This document shows, in pieces, positions 36,701 through 49,000 of a stretch of DNA of 64,000 nucleotides (within the stretch, counting starts at the first letter, position 1; every line of letters begins with the position of its first letter). The stretch is from Mansonella perstans (lineage: Eukaryota > Nematoda > Chromadorea > Rhabditida > Onchocercidae). Location: assembly GCA_037074765.1 (NCBI GenBank), contig JBAMDO010000567.1, forward strand, positions 310,001 through 374,000, given 5' to 3'. The notes under the pieces are model-generated. The model saw nothing but the letters and a program-made list of their open reading frames with translations. It did not search any database and was not told the origin of the DNA. Made by a program: the position numbers and the translations under genes.

Positions 36701-39700
36701 TAAAAGGATTGAAGGATTGAATGACTGGAAAAGAGGGATTAGAGTTTGCGAATAGATATCGAATGTCACATTTGAGTGTTTGTCTTTTAGTAAAGAGATT
36801 GAAAAGTATCGCAATTTATAGCAAATAAACAAAGATTGGTGAAATATCACCGTTCAATCTAATAAAGCAATTATTTAATGTTAAATTTCATGTAAGGAAG
36901 ACAAGATTGAACATTATTCATTGGTCACTTTGTCAATTAAAGGCCCATTACCCATCAGTGCAAATGACATTTTTTTCTTTTTGCAATTATTCGATTTTCT
37001 TATAAAATCTTTCAAAATAAAAGGATGTGATAAAAGCCAATTGACCTTTTTCAATGAACAAAATTATATTCTCTTCTTTTCCTATTCTCTGTAAAGAGAT
37101 TTTTACATTGTTTTTTTTTTTTTTTTTTCACCCACTGTAATAATAGCTATCCTTCACTTTTAAAAATTAATGAGCAATCACTGAAATTATATTCATTTAC
37201 ATTTTATTATTGTTATTCAACTAATCAAAATAGCTAATTCAAAAAAAAAATATTTTGTGTTGTATTAAAATTAACAACTATTCATCATCTATTCTTATAA
37301 TTAAAGCAATGTTCGTGCTTTAAAGTTATACTTTTCTGCTTTTCCAGATTTTTATAGCGTATATCCCAAGTGATTGTTGATTTTTTTTCGCTTTTTTGAT
37401 TATTTCTGCCAAAATTTTCAACTTCTTTTTTGGCTGCTGGCTTGGAGTGTTGTTGTTGTTGTTGTTTGAGCGTAGAATGGCAGCATTGTTTTATTTGTTG
37501 CATATTTGTTTATGAGAGAAGATTTTTTTGATTTAATATTTATTTTATGTAATAATTAGGAAAAGAAATGTTTGCTAAAATAATGTCTGCCATGTCTTGA
37601 AAACGATCAAAAAATAATGGACACAACAAATACGATCATCTATCATGTTCAAATATCATTATTTTTGTTTATTCAAATATTGGTACCACGAACGTATCCA
37701 TCCATTTATCTTTCCCACAGTTTTGCACAATTATTCATTTCTGATCCTTGTAAGATTCTTGTTTATATACTACTTAAAGACAATGCAGTAGAGGAAGGAA
37801 GGAAAGATTGGCTGCAGTGCTGCTAGGTGATAATACATACAAGTTGCACCAAAACACAATGCGGGACTTCGAGTTCTTGTGATATATTTTTCCGAACTGT
37901 TTCACAATATGTTTCTCTCGATTTCACTCATTTTTAACTTCACAAAGAGTAATACCAATTCATAATTCAATGTTTTATTTCTTTCCATTGCTGTTAGTAG
38001 CGATGGCATCAAAGTGCAGAATCTCTAGGGAAATGAAATGGGCAAAATTGAAGATGGTAACAGCGGCAGTATAATAGGAAAAAGGAGACAGCAGAATGAC
38101 AATTTTCAAGGAAAACACCGGAGAATGACAGAAGAAGGTAGATTGTTAATTGTCTGTTCGCTTCTTTGATTCTCAGTTGGTCTAGATTATACATCCGAAG
38201 AAATACCTGTAATATTCCATTGCTTTCACTTTGTTGAAGTTTATGTCTTCCAGAATTCAGAATTTTTGTTGCAGTTGTTGCAGACCATTTCTAATGTTTA
38301 ACTTGACATCTTAGATTTTTGAAGAGAATGAAGAAGATGTTGAATTTAAATTGAGTAAAATGCGATGTCCAATAGCACTTCCTGCATATTACTCTTGGGA
38401 ATGACTCGTTGCATGGAACGGAAATAGTGTCAATCGTAGAAATTAATAAGGAAAGTTTTAGGAGGAAAAAAATTACTTTTATAAATCACAGTGATCAGTG
38501 ATCAATTTGAAGTTTAGAAGGATCTATTGATATAGGAAAAATTTGATTTGTGAATGAAATGCCGAGTCAATTGCTGTTGTGTAGCAAATTTAAAAAAATT
38601 GTTTTTTAAGCTTTAGAAAAGAAGAATTGTTATATGTCAATTATTTTATAGACGCATTATCGGTAATAATTCTCGATGTGGAGACTGTGACCGCTGTGTT
38701 TTGCTTCCTTTACCACTCTCATCCTTCTTGTTCATCATTGTATCAGCATGCTTCTCCCAATCGATTTGTTGAGAGCAGTGAACGAATTTAACAAGTGTCT
38801 CCAATTTCTCAATTTAAATTTCGTTTTATTTATTATTCAATAGATTTCTGTCAGAAGACTTATCGTTCAATTCATATAATAATGAGTGATATTAGCATTA
38901 TTTTGTAATTTCATCCGCTTCTTTCTCTATTGCTTCTCTTCTCCCTAATAATATTTACTGTTTGTCTTCTAATTGAAAGTATTAATAATAATATTACTAA
39001 TATTATATTATATCTAATAATATTACTGAGTTAGTGACTGAAAGTATTAGTAATCGTCGGCATAAATCAGAGAAATGGCAGTTAAGAAGTGAAATTTCTG
39101 CAGGATAATGAAACAACAGATGGTGAAAAATCTCTGACGTCTCACTGTTAATCTCTAATGTTTCACTGCCGAGATAATTTCATTTTGCACAAAAAATCAA
39201 ATTATTCTGTTACTGTTCTAACGCATTCAATTTCGAAAAGTATGAAATATAACTCGTTATTGGTTTATTAAATTACTATTAAACTTATTTCAGTCTTTAT
39301 CGGAGCTATAATGATCGTTTGACGATCGAAAGCTTAATGATAATTTAATGCGCAATAGCAGTTATTGTTGCTCTGTTTTTTTAATTATTAGTGTTAAATT
39401 CTGCTTACTTAAACGAGTAGTAAGTTCTCAATTCATTCTTTTGGAGAATCAAATTAAGCGTCACTTTTTTGTAATTAATCAGTTTGTAATTAATTTAAGT
39501 GAATAGAAGAGCATTTTTGCATTTTTTACTTCACTGTAATTAATATTTCAAAATTGAAATGAAAGACAAAACTGAAAACATATATGAGGAAAGAGGAGGC
39601 GAAGGAGAAGGAGCGAAACTGAGATTGTTATTTTTTTTCATTTCCAATTATTTCGTTTTCCATATTATATCAATTTTAAATGATATATCGGTTTTTTCTT

Positions 39701-40460
39701 TGGAACATTCAGTCATTTCCTGTTTTTGTCACATCGTTGAGAAGAGATGAAAGCAAAAAGAGCTCGCGATAGGATATGACAAACTTCCTTATTTTATTGC
39801 TATAATATTATTGTTAAAGAGATGATCTTCTTTCAAAATCCCATTTCTCATTCCATACATTAGAAAATTCGAATTTGATTATTGAAATTTGATTAGAGTT
39901 GACAATGACACTTGGTTGCTACGATGCAGTCGAAATGTCATTCTATACCAAACAGTATGTTTTTTTTTTTTTTTTTTTATCAGCTATTATTTGCTACGAT
40001 GTAGAAATTAAGCGGAAGATGAAATAACGATGAAATGAAATGGTAATGTATTTGGGAGGATTATTCAGCTGATAATTGCCACATCAGTTTTTGCGGAAGG
40101 AATAGAAATAGCGAAAAGACGCGAAAGGACATTTTTCAGGTCACTTCGAGCGTAATGATTTATCGAATCAACCATCAATCATTATTTCTATTTAAATACT
40201 TTTATTTTATTGTTCTTGAGAAATTGCAATGTACTTATCAACTTTTTAAACAATTTGCAATCATCAGCAATTTCGTTTCATTCAATTCAAGAAATGCTCC
40301 AAATCGTAATTTGGACAAGTTTTAGTTCTAAATTTTTTCATCTCCTTTTATTGTTTGAAGTGAGCATAACATTGTCATTATAAGTTAAAGAGTATGAGTC
40401 GCTTCTTTATTGTTTTCTCATTACGCCATCTCATTGTATAGTTGTCGGCTTTCTTTATTT

Positions 40461-40485
40461 AAAAAAAAAAAAAAAAAAAAAAAAA
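40461..40485. repeat. poly(A) tract, 25 bases
   Basis: Pure A run in a gene-free stretch. Confidence 0.95.
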
Positions 40486-42808
40486 GTGAAAATCTTTGGA
40501 ACTAATATTGCGACGATACAATTATATCAGTGACAATAAAGTTGTTCAAAGTTAACTTTCAAAGAAAAATTTTACGCTTTTTTCTGATTTTCACGAAATC
40601 TGTCCCCCACTTAAAGGTTTTTTTTTTTCACTTTTCAATAATGTGAACACTAATGTTTGTGTTTAAACTAAATTTATGGCGATTTTTCCTTCTTTTGTTA
40701 TGCTTTAATGTCAACAACGTCAAAAAAACTAATTTGTGTAGGTGGAAGTTTCCTAAAGAGTACGGCTTTTAAGTGAAGGAACGAGACAAGACAAGATAGT
40801 AAGAAATGCATAAGAGTCAGCTGAGTTTGGCATAAGTTGTTGATTAATGACATTACGATGTAAGCAAATTTAAATTATAATGTTTTAAAGTTTCAAAAAT
40901 TTGGGAATGTATTTCGAGAAAATTTCATCTCCAAAACTATTATGACATTGCATTCTAATTATAGTGACCATAAAGAATGGCTTACTAGTGGCTAACTCCT
41001 GTATTGATCCAGTCGGATGATTCTCGTTTTGCTGAGAGCAAACTTTCATATATATCAGCTGAATATGCTTTCTCTATAAGCGAGAAGTTTTCTCAAAATT
41101 GGAATAGTCATTGGAGAAATTTTCGGTTTCAAATCAACCAATATGTGGCTTGGCTTATCATCGAACAAATCTTGAATACTTGAAGAATGCCTTGTACTAT
41201 TTATGAATAGTTCGTTTCAAGTTACCGCAATCAAATTATATATTTAGCAGCAATCGTCATATGTATACACGGTTAATGACAGGAGAGTAGATCAGATCAG
41301 ATCAGATTCACTGAGAGATAGATATCAGTGAGTCATTTCTATGGGAAGGAATCACTGTCGTCTTACTCTAATTTTTTCTTTTGCTTTGGTTGAAATGAAT
41401 GATATAGAAAAGTTCACACAGTCCATTTGTCACTTCTTATTAATTGCTGTAATTGATTTGATACCAAATATGACAGTACTATGTGACATTAATAACATGA
41501 TACTCTGATTACTCTGTTTAAATTACAATTTAACATCGAGTTTAATTAACTTCATTTTCATCATTTATTCCCAAGTTTATCTTTGTTCACAGTATCAGTA
41601 ATTGAAATAATTGAACTTTAAACGAGATGAAAATTAGCATTGTCATATAAAGCTAACCTTGGAAAGATTGCTAAATTGCTTATAATGTATTTTGGTATTA
41701 GTATAAACTCGATGATATATGAGTTTTCAATTACTCTTTAATTTAAATTTTTTATTTTTACTTTGTTTCTTACCATCTGAAATACAGACAAATAGAGATA
41801 ATTGCTCAAATAACATGGATAATTGCAAAGAAGAGGTAGAAGAGATGTAACATGCGGCTTATCTATTACCTGCGACTAATGTAATTTGGAGTGTTTACCT
41901 TTCGCTTTGCTGCAATTATAATTTTCCTCATTGTCTTTTCTCTAGAACTACCTGAATGTTACTTGCTTGTTTTCTTATCTATCCATTTTTTGCAGGTCAG
42001 TTTTAAAAAATTTTAATAGTTGTACTTAATTGGAAATTTACTTTACCTTGTTTAAACTTTGAAAACAGGAAAAGAACAAAATTTTATTGTAAGGAAGAAA
42101 TCTTTTTAAATAGGTATGTAAATTTGTGAAACACCGTGAAAAAATGTGCATGTATTTTAGATGTATTATATTAATTATACATATGTGAACAAAAAAATCT
42201 AAAATATTCTGCGAAATATTTTCGCGACACTTTATGTGATGATTTACTCACTCATATTACATTATAAATGAAACCATAAATTATCACATTCATGATTATC
42301 TGACCTCCAAGTTCAACAATCAGTTAGAAATGGTTAATTCTTTCGTTGGTCTTTCGTATTTTTTTGGTTAAATCCAAAATGTAATCAAAGTTAGTATGTG
42401 TTGACTGTCATCCTGAAATGTAATTAATGTTTTGTTTTCTGATATCATTTTGCAACTGTTCTTGTTTGTCTTTTAATTTCGCGTATGTCAGTCCAGAAGT
42501 GTTTTCGCTAAGAGTGATACATAAATTGCAATCTTTTACGCTATATTCGAATGAGATTTTTTCAGAAATGGCGGATATTACTACATTTATACCACTTGCA
42601 GAATAGTATAATTACCGTTGCTCAGATAACGGCAATTGCGCAACGCAAAAGAAACTGCGCCAATTTGTTTAAATTTCATCAATAGCACTGCTTTATTTGT
42701 AAGTTTTTTGCGCTTATTATTTTATCATTCTTTTCGAATAATTACTAATTTTATTGCTGCCGAATATTACAATATTCTTTTTTATTGTGGCATTTGTCAT
42801 TGCCTAAC

Positions 42809-42838
42809 AGATCAGATCAGATCAGACCAGATCAGATC
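42809..42838. repeat. (AGATC)n pentamer repeat
   Basis: Six CAGAT/CAGAC units with one substitution. A shorter array of the same pentamer lies 1.5 kb upstream at 41291-41308. Confidence 0.9.
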
Positions 42839-43205
42839 AATTTATCATGTGAAGTTTACTTACTTCACAATGTAATGTTTAGAAGTAAGCAACTAAAATT
42901 GGAAGCTGCCTTTATTTCAGGCTCTTCAAATGTTTCCCCAACGTATTTTCCATGAGTCAAATCCTCATTTTGAATCGTTGGTTTAGTTAATTTCCATAAA
43001 TTAAACTGATTTAAATGCTATTTTCTGAGCTACGCATTTGTTTCTTTTTCCTAATTGGTTCTTTATGGATAATTTTGAGAATCGTTATATCGCCTCATCT
43101 AATTTATTATCCATGCGTTGAGTTGCTTTCTCTTCTCTCTGTGGAATTTCTTTATTTCTCGATGGGAGAAAAACATGAAGGCAGGATGGGTGCTTTGAAA
43201 GTTCT

Positions 43206-43260
43206 GTATATATACATATATATATATATATGTGTGTATATGTGTGTGTGTGTGTGTGTG
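43206..43260. repeat. (TA)n(TG)n compound microsatellite
   Basis: Alternating TA grading into TG over 55 bases. Open frames on both strands here (Tyr-Ile or His-Thr repeats) are repeat artefacts. Confidence 0.95.
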
Positions 43261-45219
43261 CATGGCTGCACAATCTTGCAACAGCTACACATTTAATGAT
43301 ATCATAGAAAAGTTACTAGTTACTTAATATTTAGTTAAAATGTTAGTACTTAATGTAATTCATTTTGATGGTAACTGGTGTTACATTTATCCTTTTTATT
43401 ATTAACTATAATTAATTATGTCACTAAGTCATTTTCCAAGTGACAAAGCAGGTGCTATTGACCGGGTCATTTCGAACGTTACAATTTCTACGATGCAAGC
43501 TCACATTGATTTAATTTTGTTTTTGCCAATTAACAATCTATAATTCGATTTTATTCATTTCGTTTTATTTTTTATTTATTTTATTTTTATTATAATTATG
43601 ATCATGCTAATTTCTATGTGATTAATTGCAATATTTGTAATTAGTTACATGTAAGTGTTACCCATACAAATAAACTGTATTTCTGTGGTCATTCATGTAT
43701 ATTTGACCGACAGGAAGCAAAGTGAACAGTTGTTTTGACCTCAAGCTATTACACCAATAATATCCACTTGAATCAACTAGTTCTCTTTTTATTATCGCTT
43801 TTTCTCCCACTATGTCTCTTTGTTGTTCGAGAGAAGAAGGTATATCGATGTCCTGAAGATACGAAGAAGAAAGAGAGAGAAAAGATGAGAATGAAATGTG
43901 TTGTCCACATGAAGAAAGAGGGGTTGATGATGTAGTAATGAGGTGATGATTACGATGACCTTTGAGAACGGCTTTCTCATCCATGGCGGCAGCTGAAAAA
44001 AATCACCGCTCCTGAAATAATTTTTATGAGATTGCAATGAAAGAATTGAAATGAGAAGGCAGTACAGGGAAGATTTCATTATCAATCCTTGGAACTGAGG
44101 CAGATGAAAGGCAGGGAAGAGAGCTCAACGACATTCAACTTTCTTCATTACAATTTTACAGGATTGGTCACTTGATAAATCTGGGTTCTAATTCAAAGAG
44201 AACTTTGAAACTTACAGAAAACTTACAGAAACTTAAGAAATTTACAATCTGAATTCTGAATGATTGAAGATAAAAATATATCATAATTGGATTAGTTGCT
44301 TTCTTGCTCCTTAAACTTACATGCTCTATATTAAATTATTGGATTCACACATGGAATTGGTATTAAGGAATAGTGTTGAAGCTAATTTTGTCCAAATAAT
44401 CTGTTCATTTATTAATCTTTTATAAAATTTCACTCTTTTAATAATAATATTTTTGTTATATATTTAATTTCTCTACTATATTTGTTTATACTCTATCAAA
44501 TCGTTTATTACTGACAAAATTCACATGACCCATCATTTGTTTTAGTAATTTGACTGTACAATTTGGAAAGTGGTTCATCTCGTCTCTTCGTTTCCGTTTA
44601 TGATATATTGGCAGGTCATTTAGTCTCTTTTTGATCGTTCCCTGTTTCAATGACATCTTTCTACGCCAATGGCGATCATTAATGTTAGGTATATGTGGCG
44701 CGTATTTCGCGTCAATTTATATTTTCTTAATTATTACCATCTTAATTAAAATTGATGCTTGCTTGTATATTCTCATTATTTATATGACAGCTAAGATTGA
44801 AAATTTACTAATATAAAAAATTTATTTTTTAAAAAAAATTAATGAATGACCTTTCGATGAACAATTCTTGTCGTAGATATTTTAATACTATATGTAATTT
44901 ATTATTGTAATTATGTTACAAACTGCTATTCTTCTTCTCTTCTTTTGATACCTTATCGTTGTATCGCTGTATCGCTTGTCTCATCGCACCGATTAATCCG
45001 TTATGTAAATTGAAGTGCCTGCTTAGCAGGGATCACTTTTATCCCTCTCTAACACTTCATTTCAGTTTTTCTTCTCTTCAATATTTTTTACATGCCGCAT
45101 TTATTGTTACTTTAAAATGAGAAAATCTTGTCACTCGCTATCTTCTTTCTCTTCAATGTGAGTTAATTTATGAGCTATTTCGTAGGTAGCAAATGAAAAA
45201 CATTATTTCTTCATTTTGA

Positions 45220-45260
<41 letters not shown>

Positions 45261-45846
45261 TAAAATTTGTTTTAAGATTTACTGATTGAAAAAGATTGAA
45301 TTCAAAATTTTATTTTATGCAACAACAATTAATTGGTACAATGAAGACTTCTAAATTAGTCTCAATTTAATTCACTTTTAATTATCCTTATAACTAATTA
45401 GTTGTAATTTATTTTACTCGTATATCTCATAAATCTTTTTCTTTTCCATCAGTTAAATTTTCAAATTATATTATATCATTATTATTTACGAGCTTGAAGG
45501 AATTATGCGATAGTGATATTTTTCAATGTACTTTACCAAATAAATTTGCTATTTTTTTACCTTATCATCCATTAAAATCCATCAGGATATACGTTGACAT
45601 CATTGTTCTACATTAAGTTGAAATAATGATGATAATAATAATTCTTCTTTATTTTCTAAAAGTACACTGTATAATGATGATAAGGCAACATTTCAAGCTC
45701 TGTTGAACAGTTGAATAATTTTCTAAATAGATTTCAAAAATTTTTTCTCCCTTGTAAAATATATGTTTCTTTCATTATCAACTTTGAAAATTAAATTTTA
45801 GGCAATTCTAATTTATCACTATCATTTATAGATATTGCTTCTTACT
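43261..45846. other. gene-poor stretch
   Basis: No assignable gene. Overlapping open frames on both strands at 43658-44085 are mutually exclusive and carry no known motif. A small hairpin CCTGC-TTA-GCAGG with flanking AGTG/CACT lies near 45017-45040. T36 lies at 45222-45257. Confidence 0.5.
45222..45257. repeat. poly(T) tract, 36 bases
   Basis: Longest homopolymer in the window. Confidence 0.95.
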
Positions 45847-46080
45847 TCTTTTCCAAGTTTTGAACTATTAACGACCCGAATGATAAGTGATTACACGTTG
45901 ACAACATCTCAGGTAATTAATTGTTATTTAGCTGGAAAAGCGTGTATGTTACTATTTTCTGCATTCTTCCAAGATCTGAATTATCAACGACTTCAGTGAT
46001 AAGTGATTTACATTTTGACAGCATTTCAGGTAATTAATTGTTCCTTAGCTGGAAAAGCGTGTCTGTCACTATTTGTCTGT
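45847..46080. repeat. 117-bp tandem duplication with paired TGATAAGTGATT sites
   Basis: Two diverged copies, period 117 bases (AGGTAATTAA at 45911 and 46028). Both keep TGATAAGTGATT, a good GATA-factor site, and CAGGTAATTAATTGTT, followed by TTAGCTGGAAAAGCGTGT. Conservation of these blocks against otherwise drifting sequence hints at function, possibly an enhancer or splice-related element. Inference only. Confidence 0.75.
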
Positions 46081-46100
46081 ATCCTTGCGTGTATGTGCCC

Positions 46101-46210
46101 ATGTATGTATGTATGTGTGTGTGCTTTACGTATGTGTATATGTATTTATGTATGTATATGTATGTGTGTATGGTATGTGTATGTGTGTGTGTGTGTGTGT
46201 GTATATGTAT
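46101..46210. repeat. (TGTA)n/(TG)n array
   Basis: About 110 bases of TGTA grading into TG; Cys-Val open frames across it are spurious. Confidence 0.95.
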
Positions 46211-47234
46211 ATTTGAGTAGTTGTCTTGGAGTAGTTTTACTGCATTTGCCGCGATGGCTTTTATTCCTTTAAACCTCCGCCTTGTCGTCGCATTTCCTTC
46301 ATTTTGTTAACACTGCCATCATACCACGGAACAGTTATCTTGTAACCGTTATTTCTATCGCTGTAACTGACATCTTTTCGTGATTTCTCTCTTCCTCATT
46401 TATTGTAATTATCATTATCACTTTCAATTCATTTTTCATACATCTTATCAGCATAACATTTCATTCTCAAATCTTATCATTATCATTTATTTTATCATTA
46501 TTTCCGGTTTTAATAATTCACATTGTCATCGCCTTATCATCACTTTTAACAATTGACCAAATTAGATAGCAAATAAATATGTAAAGATGAAAGAGAGCAG
46601 AAGAGAATTTTCATCAATGTAATCATGTGGAAAATGTCTGGACAGATGTTCCAGCTAAAATCTTTGTACTTTTTAATTGCTTCATCTTAAGCATCAACCT
46701 AATAATCCATGAATTAATTGTCGCTTTCATTCATAACATTATTGCTTGTAATTAATATTATTATATATTTATTTTGTGTACTTTTATTATCATGCTATTT
46801 TTAAAAGAGTTCTATTAAAAATAATATTAATAATATATATTGGGGAATAATTTTGATATAAATTACAATATAAAATTGTAATAAAGTTAAATTTTTAATA
46901 AAAATTTCTACTTATTTACTTATTTACTTTCTACTTATTTAAAATTTCTACTTATTTACTTATTTAAATTTATTAATTCGTTACTGAAAATCATAAGTTA
47001 AATTTTTTTTGTAAATGATAACAAATAAGAAAGTTGTGAAGTTCATCCTACACTATGAAACCAACACTGAGTGCTATTTAATTATAATGAGGGATGAAAT
47101 GTGCTATATCAGTGGAAGACGGGGGAAGGAAGGGAACAGAGTTTAGTGTTACCGTATGATTCAATATAAATTCAAACATACGGACGGACCATTCATCGAT
47201 GAATGTTTACAAAAAATTTCTGTTTAATACGACA
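46211..47234. other. gene-free AT-rich stretch
   Basis: No gene seen. Includes a locally repeated TTTCTACTTATTTACTTATTT block at about 46908-46970. Confidence 0.55.
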
Positions 47235-47268
<34 letters not shown>

Positions 47269-47287
47269 TGTGTGTATGTGTGTGTGT

Positions 47288-47330
<43 letters not shown>

Positions 47331-47563
47331 TGTGTGTATGTGTGTGTGTATGTGTGTGTGTATGTGTGTGTGTGTATGTGTGTGTGTATGTGTGTGTGTG
47401 TGTGTGTGTATGTGTGTGTGTATGTGTGTGTGTGTATGTGTGTGTGTGTATGTGTGTGTGTGTATGTGTATGTGTGTGTGTATGTGTGTGTGTGTGTGTA
47501 TGTGTGTGTGTGTATGTGTGTGTATGTGTGTGTGTGTATGTGTGTGTGTGTGTGTGTGTGTGT
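47235..47563. repeat. long (TG)n array with TA interruptions, about 330 bp
   Basis: Strictly alternating purine-pyrimidine sequence, mostly TG with regularly placed TATG units. It opens reading frames in several frames of both strands (Cys-Val or His-Thr repeats), none real. Such sequence readily adopts Z-DNA in vitro. Confidence 0.97.
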
Positions 47564-48853
47564 TCACAACAATATCAAATCAGTCTTAAACTGTCATTTT
47601 AAATAAGAGATAATTATCGATAAGAAATAACTGGATTAATTATGCTCTCACTTCTGATAGTTACTGATCGGTTTTTTTTTTTTTTTTTTTCATTCGTATT
47701 TATTAACGTTTTCTTTTTTTATTGAAAGGGCAAAGCCACAAATATGTCAGATAGAAGCAATCGTTTAATTACATTTTTTCTTCATTTTTTCTGAAATATC
47801 ATTCAGAAATAGGGCTACTTTTTCTTCCTTCGCCACCTTTTTATTCAAATAAACAGAGTTTGTCCTAACTATTAGCTTTTCAGCAGGACTAAAAAAGATT
47901 TTCTAATCAAAAATTTCTTCGATATTTCATTTCTTTCATTTATTAAAAATATTTGAGCGATTTTATATTTGTTAAATCAAATGCATTTAAAATATCACAT
48001 AGTTTGTTTGTTTATCAATGAATGTATAATAAGTTATAATATATGGAACCTTTATTTACAACCTGCTAAAAGTTATCCATCATTCAATCCCAAAAAGATT
48101 TTTTGCTTTTTCTTTTTGAAAAAATTCTTCCTCTATTAAGCTTATTTAAGTTAATTAATTTTACAACTAAATGTGCTTCTTATTATGTTATAAAGTTCTA
48201 TTAAAGCAAAAATTCATACATTCATTTAATTGCCACAAAGTTGTCCGATTATATTTCGATAAATTTTTAAGGAAAAATTAGTATTCTCTACCAGAACATT
48301 TAGTTGCTTCAATCAATTTTATGCATTAATATGAGAGTTGATTCATGATCTATGGTTAATCATACAACATTTCACTAATTCTTTCAACTTTATGCTTGTT
48401 CATTGTTGTTGTGACAGATTGTTCTGTTTAAGATAATTAGTTGTGACGAAAAAGTGAAAAAAATTGTTGCAATTATTAATATGAATGTATTGATTGTATC
48501 ACAAGTAGAAGTTATTTATTTATTTTAAGTAAGATACATGATCAATTCATCTGTCGTTTATTACTTCTATCGTTGTTACTTCTTCACTTTGGATCTTCTG
48601 ATGTAATGCTTTGTTTTCATTGAATCTTTTGAAGACTTTAATCTGTGAAAATTACTTTCAAATAGCTTAAGGAAGAAATAAATTTTGTTAGTTTAAATGC
48701 TTTTTGCCAGTTAATTTCACTTAATTTAATTGATAATTCATTACTTTCACTTTTATTCATTTTTAGTTACTGGTAATTAGAAACTTTTGGAAAGCAAGTA
48801 GGAGTAGGAGGAAAAAATACAACCTGAAATGATACAATGATAATGTGATACAG
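47564..48853. other. gene-free AT-rich stretch
   Basis: No gene seen; contains T19 at 47672-47690. Confidence 0.55.
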
Positions 48854-49000
48854 ACACACACACACACACACATGCACACATACACACACACACATACACA
48901 CATGCACACACACACACCACACACATACACACACACACATACACACATACACACACACATACACACATACACACACACACACACACACACATACACGCAC
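48854..49000. repeat. (CA)n array, about 147 bp
   Basis: CA units with TA and GC interruptions, inverted relative to the large TG array 1.3 kb to its left. Confidence 0.97.

Larger units (their letters stand above)
33733..43205. other. gene-poor AT-rich stretch with homopolymers
   Basis: No assignable gene in about 9.5 kb. Contents: (TC)n at 33896-33917; a hairpin next to an A17 run at 34488-34530; T18 at 37111-37128; (GTT)n near 37448-37468; T19 at 39960-39978; A25 at 40461-40485; and (AGATC)n pentamers near 41291-41308 and 42809-42838. The longest frames (about 60 to 80 codons) have no family resemblance. Confidence 0.5.

Noticed and set aside
43658..44085. Mutually overlapping frames on both strands
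   Set aside because: Ser/Leu/Phe-rich composition expected from TC-rich DNA; no motif.
47193..47606. Open frames of 120 to 135 codons on both strands (Cys-Val and His-Thr repeats)
   Set aside because: Produced entirely by the TG/CA array; no non-repeat coding content, no splice context.
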